Assembly (NCBI GenBank): GCA_032622095.1 | Contig: CP136061.1 | Span: forward strand, 16,864,440 to 16,928,439 | Direction: 5' to 3' | DNA length: 64,000 nucleotides | Source: Siphonodentalium dalli | Lineage: Eukaryota; Mollusca; Scaphopoda; Gadilida; Siphonodentaliidae | Shown: positions 34,196 through 45,588 of the stretch, piece after piece | Position numbering within the stretch: the first letter of the stretch is position 1 | Layout of the letters: the number at the start of each line of letters is the position of its first letter | Notes under the pieces: generated by a model | Databases searched by the model: none | The model's input: the letters and a program-made list of their open reading frames with translations, nothing else | Told to the model about the DNA's origin: nothing | Made by a program: the position numbers and the translations under genes

Positions 34196-34830
34196 TCTTA
34201 ATATATAAATGCGAATGTCTGTGTGTGTATGTGTGTTCCCTATACACTTTGTGGTTTCTCGACCGATCGCTCGAAATTTGGTATCTAGGCGTTACTTGAC
34301 CCGGGGAAGGACATGGACTGGGTACTGTTTGCGCCAGACGTCGCGTTTTCATGTTACGGGATCATTTTAATCCGTAACCATGTATTCATTATTATCGTGA
34401 CGTCATAGTTAAACATTCAGTACAGAGGGCAATTACGCCGCTTCCGCTCATAAGTCAATTCGTTCAGCAACACATTAGCGGACATAATTAATTGCTCTTG
34501 CACTTTTTCGTCTATTTAGTAATGCCGCCGGAAAAAAAAGAAACTTAGCTCGCATTTCACAAAAACCTAGGCGGAATCGGGCGACCAGACAGCGGGAAAC
34601 CCCAGAGCAGCAGCGTAATAGTGTTTTTTTACATTTTCGGCAACTTTTATTCGAATTATCGTTACTCAACTGAATGACATGTGTTTTAAATACACCATAG
34701 GAGTTCACCTTCTGTCAAATGTATTTTAAAATAAACACGCTGGTGGATTTGTGTGTTCTTACATGAAGTAGCCTATGTTTATTTGTTAAATCTCTATTTT
34801 TCCCCGAGCATCGCCGGGTCCATCCTCTAG
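34196..34830 (+). mobile_element. Non-autonomous Helitron with decayed coding start
   Basis: The 5' end starts TCTTAATATATAAATGCGAA + TGTCTGTGTG. The 3' end has a CCCGAGCATCGCCGGG hairpin, then TCCATCCTCTAG, and is flanked by A on the left and T on the right. These are the terminal rules of Helitrons (5' TC, 3' hairpin plus CTAG-type end, insertion between A and T). Inside, at 34522-34620, one frame begins MPPEKKE and another continues LARISQKPRRNRATRQRETP, similar to the basic N-terminus of Helitron Rep-helicase proteins, broken by a frameshift. The Rep and helicase domains are absent, so it relies on another element's proteins. Confidence 0.75.
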
Positions 34831-36214
34831 TGTTATATATATACCACTAAGTTAATATAGAGTGTAAATTGACCCTGATATGGCCCGATTTTTTTTTTAT
34901 TTAAATGGTTTTTTTTTTATTAAATTTTTTTTTCCATTTGAAAAAATTAGTTTTTTCACACATTTGATAGTTTGATCCTGAAATGGTCACAAAAATTATT
35001 TTTGAAATTTTGAGATTTAAATTTTGTTTTTTATTTAATTAAGAGAATTGAAGTAATCCATTTTGGTGATAAAATCCTTAATGGCCAGACCAGTTCAGTC
35101 GCATCGTATGTTGAAGAATAAATCTTGAATAATGCCTGTATATCCTCAGAAAGTGCATTGAGTATCCCCCGCAATGTTCATATAATTCTTACAAATCTAT
35201 TTCCATAGTAATACCGAGCTTATATAATCATAATAACTAATGCCGGCCAGTTTTAGTATTCTCAAAGTAATGGATAATGACACTAAAGAGTCCAAATCTG
35301 TTGACAGTAGAGTTCAACTTGCACATTGGATAGTGTTATCCATTACAATCAATGGAGTGATAAGGAACAATGGAAAGCTCTCATCTAGAGGTAACCCCGA
35401 AAATCCATATGAAGTTTGGTGACGATCGCATGAGGGATGTGGTCTGTGGGGTGTGCCAATGGATTTAGTGATGTAAAGAGTAAAATCCAAGATGGCTGTC
35501 AGTGGCCATGTTTTTCATTGAAAATTGTTCAAATTCAACAGCTCCCATTATTATGTGGTAGAGCTGAGACTGGGGCCAAGATGGGAAATGTAGTTTCCCT
35601 CCCCAGTGGCCCCCACTGTCAAAACCTATGAGAATACAAATCTATAATAATATATTTAATTATTATATTTTAATCAAGTTGAATATTACATGGACAGTGA
35701 TTCCCAGGACTGTGCTTTTATTAACTTTTATTACCAGGGGGTCTGCTAATTTTTTCAGAACACTAGGCAGGTGTGGGTGGGTTGTTCAGCAGCCCGGCTT
35801 ACACATTTTTCCTGGGCTTGTAAATTTTTTCCTAGTCATTTTTCTTCAAAATAATGGGACAGAAGGTTTTAAGAATGCTTCTATTATGTAATAGGTATGA
35901 ACTTAACTCTTGGTATGGGGGGGTTGAGTTCATCATCAGTTAATAATGAGGGATCAGTTAATAATGAGTTAATCAAGGATCTATCAATGCACATTGACAT
36001 AGAAAGGCTCAGATTTAAATAGTTCTATTAAAAATCATTTATTTAACCTTACATGTATATAAATGAAAACATAATACAATAAATTAATTGATTCTTCAAA
36101 TAAATGTAAACTCTTCACTGAACTCTTCAAATAAAAATGGACTATTACAAAAACCATAATAAAATAAAACAAAGGTGTTAAAACAAACTTTGACCGATTT
36201 CAACGATATGTGGT
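34831..36214. other. Mostly non-coding, with poly-T and a dispersed 'CCAAGATGGC' repeat
   Basis: T-rich low-complexity sequence fills 34885-35040. At about 35390-35520 a dispersed repeat reads CATATGAAGTTTGGTGACGA and AATCCAAGATGGCTGTCAG. It is the reverse of the copies at 36215-36660. No supported gene. Confidence 0.45.
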
Positions 36215-36660
36215 AAATGGGTCAAGGATCACCTCTAGATGGGAGCTGTCAAATTTGAATGATTTTTTATGAAAAATATGGCCGCTGGCAGTCATCTTGG
36301 ATTTTACTCTTTGCATCACTAAATCCTTTAACACACCCTGCAGAGCTTATCCCTCATCCGATCATCACCAACCTTAATATGAATGTTCGGTGTGACCTCT
36401 CAATGGGTGCCTACCATTTTTTCCCATAATTTTTTTTTTTTTTTAAATGGCTGCAAGCAGCCATCTTGGATTTTACTCTGTGTATGACCAAATCATTTAG
36501 CACACCTTACAGGTCACATTTCTCATCCAATCATCACCAAACTTCATATGGATCTTTGAAGTGACCTCTAGATGGGAGCCTCCATTTATTTTCCCAATTT
36601 TTTTTTAAACAAACATGGCCACAAGCAGCCATCTTGGATTTCAAATGTCAATCCATCAGG
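36215..36660. repeat. Dispersed 'CCATCTTGGATTTTA' repeat, three tandem-like units
   Basis: Units contain GACCTCTAGATGGGAG, a T-rich stretch, then GGCCGCTGGCAGTCATCTTG and GATTTTACTCT, and CATCCAATCATCACCAAACT. Three units run in a row with about 150-bp spacing. An inverted copy is near 35390-35520. Confidence 0.6.
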
Positions 36661-38061
36661 CATCAGCATACCCTACAGCCCACATTTATTGGAGAATTGT
36701 TTTGAAACTTTACAGTCTTGTTGGTAAATAAAAAGTAGGAATGCTTCTATAATCATGATACGGAACATTGATAAAATAAGATCAGGAAAACTGAGTAAAA
36801 TAGACTTAATAGTCATTTGAAGCAGTTTGGAGGGGGTGGGTCCCACAGGTGCTTGTAACAATTTTTTTTATATATAATATTAACACTCAAGGTTGATCAC
36901 TCTGGGGTTGATATTGAGTAGCCATTGTTGACGTGGCCGTGTAGGAGTTAATGTGCATCGATTTTGTTCGGATAAATGGCAAAATGTTTGATGACTTACG
37001 TTAACAGATTAATATGCGAATTGTGCAACCTTGTTCCCTCTCTTCTAGAATTTGACAATACATGTATTTGGTATTAATAACTGTTTTCAACGACAAAACA
37101 TTGGAGATTGATCGGGGATTCATCTGCATTCCATCCGGAGACCGCAGTGAATTTATTCATGTTCACCGATTGACGGATCTATTTGTGGATTATTTGCGGG
37201 CAATTTGAACTTATTTCCGGGATACAACTTTAGATGAAGTGCTCGCTGTCCCTGTTGATCCAAGGCGACAAACAGCTCTCCCACTTGCGTTGAGGTCGTA
37301 ATACCATTTGTTGAGGCAAGTGGATTTACCTGTGCCCACCTATCCAGTAAGCAACACATTGTATTTTGTCATAACGGTGGCGTCCATTTTTGATAACAAA
37401 CAGCATGCCTTCTTATTTATAAACAAAAGTCAGGTGACATTCGGAAAAAAATAAAGAACTATTTTTTCAATTCGCCAATCAGCTGACAGCTACAATTCAC
37501 TGTTATCATTCCGGAAAAAATATTGTCTAGTCACTTATATAAAATCATCTAATGTATCAAATACAATTTTTTTTATTGGAATAAGGAAATAAGCAACATA
37601 TGAAGTGATCACCACATATTATCCTGTTTGTACATGTAAATTATTGTACATTTAGCCGTTTACCCGAATTAAATCGGTGCAGATTAACCCCCCTCGGCCA
37701 AACCAAATTTGAATTTAGCCGACGTGGGAGACATACATGTACCTTCCATTTTATATAAAGTAATAAAATATTTGTTACAGGTACCTGTGGGTGGGTCCCT
37801 ATCCCAGAATCAGAAAAAATAAAAATTAGGGGGTGGTGGGTACCCAGAGGGCTGAAAAAATGAATCCCGGACATTTCCCCACCCACCCTTGAAATGGCAA
37901 AGCGGACATTTACCCACCCGGACATTTACCCACCGGACATTTCCCCCACTTAGTCAATATCAAAGCGGACATTTCCTCACCTTTGACTGTTACTATGGGT
38001 GTGTGGTATTGACTATTACTATGAGTGTGTGTTAAAATCAGATTTATTTCAATGAACGAAA

Positions 38062-38400
38062 TTATATACACGGAACAGCAATAACAACAAAATGGTAACG
38101 ATACATAACAAAACACTTAATCTTTCTTAACTCTAATGGAATGGCCAACAATGTCAACACTGGAATCTGCTTGATACTGCTGGGTTCATTGGACGTGTTC
38201 CCTCTTTTTAACCATCTGACGGCCCTCTTAACAGTCTCGGTTTTGTCAGCTGCCACACGTACTGGTAGTGGATACTCTGCTAACTTGTCTTTCACTATTT
38301 GGACAGTCTTTCCTCGGTTGCAGACGACTGCTTGTTTGATGTCAATACAGGCTTTCATGGCATCAATAGGCATCATGGCAATGTTGCGTGCTGCTGATAA
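38062..38400 (-). CDS. Unrecognised exon-like frame within inverted-array segment
   Basis: The frame reads LSAARNIAMMPIDAMKACID, then CNRGKTVQIVKDKLAEYPLP, then KTETVKRAVRWLKRG, and ends after a hydrophobic tail. I do not recognise the family. Composition (few low-complexity tracts, alternating charge and hydrophobic residues) is more protein-like than other frames nearby. A possible 5' partner at 38769-38709 ends GACGAG|GTAAGT in phase 0, which fits an AG acceptor at 38402-38401, but the polypyrimidine tract is poor. It could be a domesticated or decayed transposon protein, or chance. Confidence 0.3.
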   Translation of the reverse strand, partial: LSAARNIAMMPIDAMKACIDIKQAVVCNRGKTVQIVKDKLAEYPLPVRVAADKTETVKRAVRWLKRGNTSNEPSSIKQIPVLTLLAIPLELRKIKCFVMYRYHFVVIAVPCI

Positions 38401-38708
38401 CTGTTTTTACCTAACGAACAAAAATATTACAATTATTCACTATATACATGTATATACAGTACACATTCATTATTTGAGTATTTACCAATGAATGTGTTAA
38501 TCGAGATCATTATTTCTGTTCTTAAAATTAAATTCTCTTTATAAAATGGAAATTAATGATGAACGCTCTTTATTTCTGTTCTTCAGAAAAATATCAAATT
38601 AAAAGCTCTTTATGGAAATTTGCGTCAAAACACTCTACACTCTCAAATCTTCAGAAAATGATCAGCAAAATGAGCAAATGAATTAACATCATGGAAATTG
38701 GGACTTAC

Positions 38709-38769
38709 CTCGTCATCAGTTGTGACACACCCCTTGCATGTGAGAGTTCGTCGATCGCTGTGAACACTC
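38709..38769 (-). CDS. Possible short upstream exon (TLTCKGCVTTDDE)
   Basis: The minus-strand frame reads SVHSDRRTLTCKGCVTTDDE with a CxxC pair and ends at a strong donor (GAG|GTAAGTCC). It is closed upstream by TAA, so it needs an acceptor near AATAAG. Joining to 38400 keeps the frame across a ~308-nt intron. The evidence is only the donor and the frame. Confidence 0.22.
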
Positions 38770-39245
38770 CCATCTTATTGACGATTAATAAGTTCCATGA
38801 TTGGAAGTGAAGATATGATTCCATGATAACTTTGCTAAGGTTATATATATAGGCTGTCTAAAGTTAACTCACTAGAATTCATACTGTGATCATAATTGTC
38901 ACAACATTGTTTCAACTGCGTTGATGTCCCAAAATATCGTCAAAACACTCTTTCATGTTTGTAAAAACACGCTTTCATGTTTGACAAAACATTACATCGG
39001 TTGAGGTGAGATCGCTTGAGATGGCCTCACTGACAAGGCTTCACAGGGCAACAGTAAAAACATTCTTTGATGTCAGCGAATTTATTAGCAGGGTGGGTAA
39101 AATGTCTGCTTTGCCATTTTACCGGAGTGTGGGGAAATGTCCGGTGGGTAAATGTCCGGGTGGGTAAATGTCCGGTGGGTGATTGTCCGGGTGGGGAAAT
39201 GTCCGCTTTTGAAAGTGGGGAAATGTCCGGTGGGGAAATGTCCGG

Positions 39246-40439
39246 TTACCGAAAAAATAAAAAAGCATCTAGTGTCCGTAAATACTTTCCTGACACCCCA
39301 CAGCTTTCAATGGAATTTTCCCTCCCCCCTGCACTATTAGTATTATTTGGGCCTGCACTTATATTTGGAGCCCGAGAGTATATTATCAGCAATACCATTT
39401 ATACCTATATTTATTGAAATGAACCACAGAAGTGTCAGTTATAGATTCAGGACCCTCAGTAAGCATGAAACGTCGGTGCGACCATAATTTGTCACTTGTA
39501 AATTTGATTGTAGCTGGCAGAACTTTTTGTGACACACAGCAAAAAGTTTTCACCTGGGTATATACAAGTCGAAGAAAAACGTGGTCATCAATAATAGGGA
39601 CCATTACAGGACGTTATAGAGCGATCGAGATACGTTATGTCACGTAAAATAGAAAGTTACGGTTATGTAAATGTTTGAGCCTTTTCTGAATCCCTGCCAT
39701 AATTATGTCATATTCGATAGGAGATGGGTCATGACTAAAAAAAAAATTCCAGGCTAACTTTTTGGGACCCACCCCCTAATAAAAACGAAATCCCAGGGTT
39801 TTTAATTGCACCCTTGAAATTGTAACACTCAACCCGGATAAAGTGTACCGGGAGTAAATATCCCAGGTGAAAACCATCTGGTAACAACCATGACCAGTCG
39901 ATCTATTTCTTTATAGCAATAACTATTTAGCAAATTTCAAATATTAATACAACCCAAAACAACAGAATGGTAGTAACAAGGTCGGAAGAAAAATCATTAA
40001 AAAAAAAATCAAACTGAAGCTAAAATGGAATCAATTTTTTGTTTTTTGTTTTATATACGGTAAATTGTGCACATTATACATATATCAATTAGCACATGTC
40101 ATTTTCTCATCCCAAAGGAGACTAGTACATCAGAGTTTGAATGAAAATGCCCTAGTAGGCCTATAGCCCAGTGTACAGATGTGTGCTTTGGTTTGAATAC
40201 AGAATACCCGCGGTTACAGTCAGCTGCACACGGGTATACACATGTACGAGTAGTTCTTTGCTTATGATGCAGTCATTTCAGAACAAAATAGTATGGTACT
40301 AAACTTCCAGTTGAATATGTGACACCGGTGGCCCCCTACCCAACGTTTGTCAAAAGTATCAAGAGCTTGGCATTTCAAAACTATCATGCTCGACTCAGCA
40401 TGTACTTTACACCCTACATGATTTTACAGTACGCATTTA
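39246..40439. other. No supported gene; dispersed repeat at 39495-39650
   Basis: At 39495-39650 the words GGCAGAACTTTTTGTGAC, AGAAAAACGTGGTCATCAAT and GACCATTACAGGACG match 52555-52680 in the same orientation, so a ~130-bp dispersed repeat is present. The rest shows no recognisable gene or RNA. Confidence 0.45.
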
Positions 40440-40920
40440 GAAAAACAAGACAGTCAATTACTGTGGGGTCGCTCAACAGACTGGAAAGATGGAGAAGAAT
40501 GGGACTCTGAATACTATATACAATAGTCAGTACTTGTCAAATCACTTTAAAACGAATTAGGTCTTTGTTGAACGGTGGATATGGAGGTGTCCACCTTGAA
40601 ATGTCTAGCTGCACACCCATCCCTCCCAATAGATCATTGCCCAAGTGTTACGTCCCAACTGGACCAAACTAAATTACAACTAGTACTTAAATATCTCCAA
40701 ATGTTGGAAATTTATCAAAACCTTAATGATAATACCGGTATATATATATCAAAATTACTACATGTAACATAGGAATCTATATACAAGTACCAAACATGAA
40801 TTCATAACATGGACAGGGTGGGTGCGGGAGTGTTAAATCTCCTATCTCTGCCCCTATTTGAACCAAATGTAAATCCCAATCTATGAGATCCATTGAACAA
40901 GTAATTTCAAATGGTATATT
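40440..40920. repeat. Dispersed repeat (AACAAGACAGTCAATGACTG family), copy 3
   Basis: It repeats AACAAGACAGTCAATTACTG, GGTCGCTCAACAGACTGG, AGTCAGTACTTGTCAAATC and later CACCTTGAAATGTCTAGCTG in the same order as 12390-12900. The longest shared segment of this unknown family is therefore about 500 bp. Confidence 0.55.
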
Positions 40921-41059
40921 ATAGAAGTTGGAGTGAGTTCATTTTCATTGAAATAAGTTACAAAATTACGCGATTGGCGGATTCCTTCGTAGCCCCGCCC
41001 ATCGCTGTCAACCGCGCTCGTCAAACCACCTTGTATGTAGCAGCTGTTTTGAAGGTATG

Positions 41060-41620
41060 ATTTGTGGGCATCACTTGTGGGTAGTTTGTAAGTAGTACTA
41101 CCCACTTTGGGTCGCGTCGTATAAAAGAGCCGACGCTACCTACAGTGGGTACACTCTAGATAAGTCAAGATTAACGGTCATTCTGTCGCGTAGTTAAGTT
41201 CGGTCGATGTGAAAAAGTAGTAACGTCCCGGACCTGTTTACCGACTTTTGATGTACTTTTACTGACTTAATTGATTTATTAAGACCCATAACGGACATTC
41301 ATTGTCAAGATTTGTGGGGTTTGGAGTGTCACCCCTGTCATTGGCTAACTTGGTTAAGACTTTTGGCGAATTGCCTAATAGTCATTTGTGGTCAATTAAA
41401 GTTGACTCTGCCATATTTTGGCGTTTGTTTAGCTAGTTGAAGGCTAACTTGGAGACATTTCTTGTCATAGAAACATACACAAGACCCATAGCGGCCTATC
41501 TTTATGATAGCTGATGTAGTTCTACTTATGCTGTGATCATTCTTAATAAATAATACCGTTTTGTAACGGATTTGTCTGTCCTAATTTGGCTATCCACGGG
41601 CTCAAGTAAAAGAGATCCCC
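41060..41620 (+). mobile_element. Possible solo LTR with TATA box and AATAAA
   Basis: GTCGTATAAAAGAGCC near 41115-41130 is a strong TATA-type promoter, and AATAAA is found at 41546-41551, followed by CCGTTTTGTAACGG. The spacing of promoter, about 420 nt of transcript and a poly(A) signal fits an LTR (U3-R-U5). No second copy, primer-binding site or gag/pol was recognised. The short frame at 41572-41832 has no known motif. It could equally be a host promoter. Confidence 0.3.
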
Positions 41621-42263
41621 AAGGGTTAGGGCCTTCACGTCCAGAATACAGCCAAGATACACAGAGCATACAAGAATCACAGAATCAAGATAGAGATATA
41701 CAGATCGAAAGATCAGATTTAATTATTTGTAACGGCGAGTTGGAGGCAAAACAAGCCACTCTACAACAAGCTACATATTATATCAGACCCCCCTTCCACG
41801 TTACAAAAGTCTATATAAACATAATATTGTAACACTTGCCTGTACAACTGCATAGAACACATCGCGTGGGAATGATGAATCTAATTTAAATTGAAATGAA
41901 TGACACGCATAAACATTATCTGTTATTTGTTATCAAACGCTTTCAGATAAGGTAAGATCTCACTTCATACACATGAGACATTAGAGAGAATGGCAGGCAG
42001 ACAAGCTTTATATTGTTAGTGACAGAGATATAATAGTGTGGCATTAGGAGTGTGAAAGAACAACATTTGTAACAGAGGTACATGTACTGACTTTGACCCT
42101 TCAATTGGCAAGGGTTACAATCTAGATATGGCAAGAAACGTGGCCAACAGAAAATACACCGGCATTTTTGTCCCAGTGATAAGTCCTGGGACAAGCCGAG
42201 ACAGGCGAGACAGTATAGTTATCCTGCGCTGAGATTCCATTTCAGAAACATATGACCGATACA

Positions 42264-42491
42264 GACCGAGACAAACACATTTCTAATGTTTTTACATTAA
42301 AAATAATAGCTATCTTTGATATTTCCTGTCCCAGTAGAAAGGTCTGGGACAGACCGAGACAGAATAATTTTGAAGAGGATCTTATTTGGGAACCATGGGA
42401 CAAACTGATATGACTGGAACAGACCGAGACAAACACATTTCTAATATTTTCATATTAAATATATTATTTATCTTTGATATTTCCTGTCCCA
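42264..42491. repeat. Direct repeat of ~73 bp
   Basis: CAGACCGAGACAAACACATT, then TCTAAT, then TATCTTTGATATTTCCTGTC and CCAG occur at 42264-42338 and 42421-42491. GGGACAGACCGAGACAG words also occur between them. Origin unknown. Confidence 0.6.
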
Positions 42492-42599
42492 GGAGTAAAA
42501 AACATCTAAACAATAATAAAAAAAACTAAAAATTTAAAATGGGAATATAATTTTTTTAATGTGTGTGTTTTTTTGGTTTTTTTTGGGTTAAATTTGGCA

Positions 42600-42995
42600 A
42601 GGAGTTCAATCTGAATATATGTTTTAGTTATGTCCCTGTTCCGCCCACATTTGAACCAATGGCATTATTTAAACAAATCTGAACCCCAGTCACACAAGGA
42701 CCCTTCATACCAAATATGAACCAATTCGACCCGATGGTACATGAGAAGAAGTCGTTTTAAGAATTACTATGGAGGGAAAGTTATGGACCTGGCTTCGCAA
42801 CTATTTGACTTGGTGACCTCATTTTAACAAATCTGAATGTGAGTCACCTAGGGAACATCCACACCAAATATGGACATATTCGGTCTTCTGGTTCTGGAGA
42901 TGTTTAAAGAATTGTTGATGGACGGGTGGGTGGATAGACGGGACGACGGATGAGGAGTGAGGACTATAGATCCACCAGACTTCGTCTCAGGTCAG
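42600..42995. repeat. Dispersed GACGGA-tailed repeat, copy
   Basis: It shows GAACCCCAGTCACACAAGGA, CATACCAAATATGAACCAAT, GAATGTGAGTCACCTAGGGA and the 3' end GAGGAGTGAGGACTATAG, ACTTCGTCTCAGGT. It is a member of the family at 15046-21590. Confidence 0.6.
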
Positions 42996-43012
42996 GGGGG
43001 GATTTCTTTCCA

Positions 43013-43468
43013 TGGCACGTATGCCGGGGTGGGTGGGTGGTCGATGGGACCAATAAACAATTTTTTCCGCAAATAATTGTTTTTTTTCTGCAAGTCTTTT
43101 GACTGTTTTTGGAATGAGTTTGGCTTAAAACATCTTAGAATAACAGAAATGATGTAATTCTAACTGCTAAACTGACTGCAGGCAGTTATCGTGTTGTATT
43201 TTGTTGCAAATTTTGAAATCCAAGATGGCCGCTGGTAGCCATGTTTTTTTTGGCCGAATGACCTCAAAATGACTCGTTCCTATTTACATGTCAATGTTAA
43301 CATCCATGACAAATAGTATGGACAGAAATTCATATACAGCTGTTTACAGTGAGTTTCCCACCGCAAATCTCTGTTTTAGTGTTAAAGGGGGTAGGTGTCA
43401 AAAAATAACCGAAAACGGAGAAAAAAAATTGGACGCGGGAGGGGGGGGGGGGGGGGGGGGGGGGGTCC
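43013..43468. mobile_element. GGCACGTATG element, plus-orientation copy
   Basis: It begins TGGCACGTATGCCGGGGTGG and includes AAATCCAAGATGGCCGC, TGACCTCAAAATGACTCGTT, GATGTTAACATCC-like and CAGCTGTTTACAGTGA words. It ends in a G-run at 43440-43466. The same sequence is found in reverse at 57380-57772. Confidence 0.6.
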
Positions 43469-43639
43469 CAACAAGTAAGTAAAAGTAAAAAGTAAAAAAA
43501 AACAGCCTACGTGCCTGAACAAAAATTCCGACCCCCCCCCCCCCCGCTCAAGTGAGCTAAAACTGTCCAGTTTAAAGAGGCCCTGTCGCGTGTGACACAA
43601 TAAACCCACCGATACGTTTTCCATACACACAAACAAGTC

Positions 43640-44015
43640 TGAAAATAGCGTGTCTGTCATTTGCAGAATGAGGTCCCCAGAGGGTGAATTTAGTGACGCT
43701 ATCCCGCAAAGATTATGGATTTTATCTTCTGCAAATTAAAGGATATAGAAACTTCCCAGAAGGGAAAACGTAACTAAACACAATATTAATTTGATACTAT
43801 AGATACTTCCCAGAAGGGAAAACGTAACTAAACACAATATTAATTTGATACTATAGATACTTCCCAGCAGGGAAAACGTAACTAAACACAATATTAATTT
43901 GATACTATAGATACTTCCCAGAAGATGAGGCCCAAGAAGAATGATAGAAGATAGCATCACTAAATTCACCCTCTGGGGACCTCATTCTGCAAATGACAGC
44001 CACGCTATTTGCAGG
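43640..44015. mobile_element. GAGGTCCCC hairpin MITE with internal 55-bp repeat
   Basis: The left end is GTCTGTCATTTGCAGAATGA + GGTCCCCAGAGGG, and the right end is GGACCTCATTCTGCAAATGA. Between them (43737-43925) a 55-bp unit (CTTCCCAGAAGGGAAAACGT, AACTAAACACAATATTAATT) is repeated three times. The tandem is an expansion of the family interior. Confidence 0.65.
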
Positions 44016-44225
44016 GTTGCACACAAATAATTAGAGTGGACTCAGGAGCCCATTACATTGAGGTTTTTTGTTGTCATAATATTATATTGACTTTCCAAAA
44101 AAACGGACGTTTTGATACATTTCTGATCAAAATCATACATGTCGTATTTGTCTGTCAAGTTAATGAGAATATCGAATATTCGGAAATCAAATATCCTCTA
44201 AATGCATTACTCAGGTGTAATTGGA

Positions 44226-44640
44226 ACGACGCAAATAACGTTTTATGACATCATCAATAACAATAACGACGCAAATACCGTTTTAGGACATCATCCATAA
44301 CAATGATATACTCACAGAACAGCCATGGATACCTTCACGGAGAACACCACCCATAATAATAATACACTCACAGAACAGCCATGGATACCTTCACGGAGAA
44401 TACCACCCATAATAATAATAATACACTCACAGAACAGCCATGGATACCTTCATGGGGGACACCACCCATAATAATAATAATAATACACTCACAGAACAGC
44501 CATGGATACCTTCACGGAGAACACCACCCATAATAATAATACACCCACAGAACATCCATGGATACCTTCATGGAGGACACCACCCATAACAATAATAATA
44601 CACTCACAGAACAGCCATGGATACCTTCACGGAGAAGATT
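44226..44640. repeat. ~68-bp minisatellite with (AAT)n, about six copies
   Basis: Each unit joins ACTCACAGAACAGCCATGGA, TACCTTCACGGAGAACACCA and CCCATAATAATAAT with a variable AAT run. Each minus-strand unit contains GGCTGTTCT|GTGAGTG, a donor-like word, so an exon end may have been amplified. The array lies about 220 nt downstream of the exon at 45154-44861. Confidence 0.8.
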
Positions 44641-44860
44641 GTTATATACGTGATACTCGTCGGAAATGACTAACATAAGGAAATTTTTTCACCAAATTCT
44701 TTTTTGTTTTATCATTTATTTATTACCATCCAGACGTTTATAATCAGAGGGGAGAAGACGTATAAAATATGCGTGTTGTCCGATCCCCTCTAATTCATTC
44801 ATCCATGTTACATGTATATGTGATGGTATTTGAAAATAATAAATATAAGGATTAACTCAC

Positions 44861-45154
44861 CTCGTATGTTTGATCACTAGCCACGAAACTTTGTGATGAA
44901 GTTGACAGGAGCTGGTTCCCCGACATTGGTTGAACAGTTATGGAATAGTCATCATTGTCATTGCCAAAATCTATCGTCAAATCATTGTCATTGCCAGAAT
45001 CTAACGTCAAACTTGAAGAATCTCTCGCATTATGACAATCCAAGTGTCTGTTTTTCCAGCGAAATAGGGTTGACCTCGGAATGGGTCTGTTTTCTTCACA
45101 CAGATATTTCTTATATGGCCCTCTTTTTTGGGATTTGTTCCGTTTTCCGTCCAT
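44861..45154 (-). CDS. N-terminal exon of a putative DNA-binding protein
   Basis: The frame starts MDGKRNKSQKRGPYKKYLCE, then IPRSTLFRWKNRHLD, then an acidic Ser/Asp/Asn-rich segment with a repeated DSGNDNDLT/DFGNDND motif, and ends at GAG|GTGAGT (44861), phase 0. The basic RGPYKKYL and STLFRWK parts look like a helix-turn-helix of the kind found in transposase-derived or pipsqueak-like proteins; this is an inference from pattern only. No following exon could be identified in the window on the minus strand, so the gene is incomplete. The ATG at 45154 is the first after upstream stops. It could be a transposon-derived fragment. Confidence 0.45.
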
Positions 45155-45212
45155 TTCAAAATAATCTTATAGAATTAATTATTATAACTTTGATTAACAA
45201 ACAAACTAACTG

Positions 45213-45280
45213 AAGCGGCGCGTAAGAGCAATGAAGCGGCACGTAAGAGCAATGAAGCGGCACGTAAGAGCAATGAAAGA
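45213..45280. repeat. 21-bp minisatellite, three copies
   Basis: GAAGCGGCACGTAAGAGCAA is repeated three times just upstream (5') of the exon at 45154-44861, so it could be in its promoter or 5' UTR. Confidence 0.75.
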
Positions 45281-45409
45281 GAAACTCGTCAGAAATTATA
45301 TATTGATGATATCGCTGAAGGGTCGCCGGGATATACCTTTAATCTGGTTACTGATAAAATTAAACACCAGCGATGTGACTAAATAGACCTGCTATAGCTC
45401 AAGAACAAA

Positions 45410-45588
45410 TTCACCCGGTAAACAGATCCGGTAAACAGACCCGGTAAACAGATCTGTGTAAACAGTTGACCCGGTAAACAGATCTGTGTAAACAGTTGAC
45501 CCGGTAAACAGATCTGTGTAAACAGTTGACCCGGTAAACAGATCTGTGTAAACAGTTGACCCGGTAAACAGATCTGTGTAAACAGTTG
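45410..45588. repeat. 30-bp minisatellite, about five to six copies
   Basis: GATCTGTGTAAACAGTTGAC + CCGGTAAACA is repeated about five times, with two shorter lead units. Each contains a GTAAACA forkhead-like word, but repetition alone does not show a regulatory role. Confidence 0.85.

Larger units (their letters stand above)
37867..39245. mobile_element. ~1.4-kb segment bounded by inverted arrays of GGACATTTCCCCACC
   Basis: The left border (37867-37985) and the right border (39100-39245) are inverted relative to each other. Both are arrays of GGACATTTCCCCACC or GGACATTTACCCACC units, five or so on the left and seven or so on the right, with the same GAAATGGCAAAGC word. Such repeated short motifs at both ends could be transposase-binding arrays. 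The interior holds the exon-like frames at 38062-38400 and 38709-38769. No known transposase motif was recognised. Confidence 0.5.

Noticed and set aside
37153-37359. Minus-strand frame of 68 codons containing a donor-like ACAG|GTAAAT
   Set aside because: No domain was recognised, there is no acceptor with matching phase, and codon content is not distinctive.
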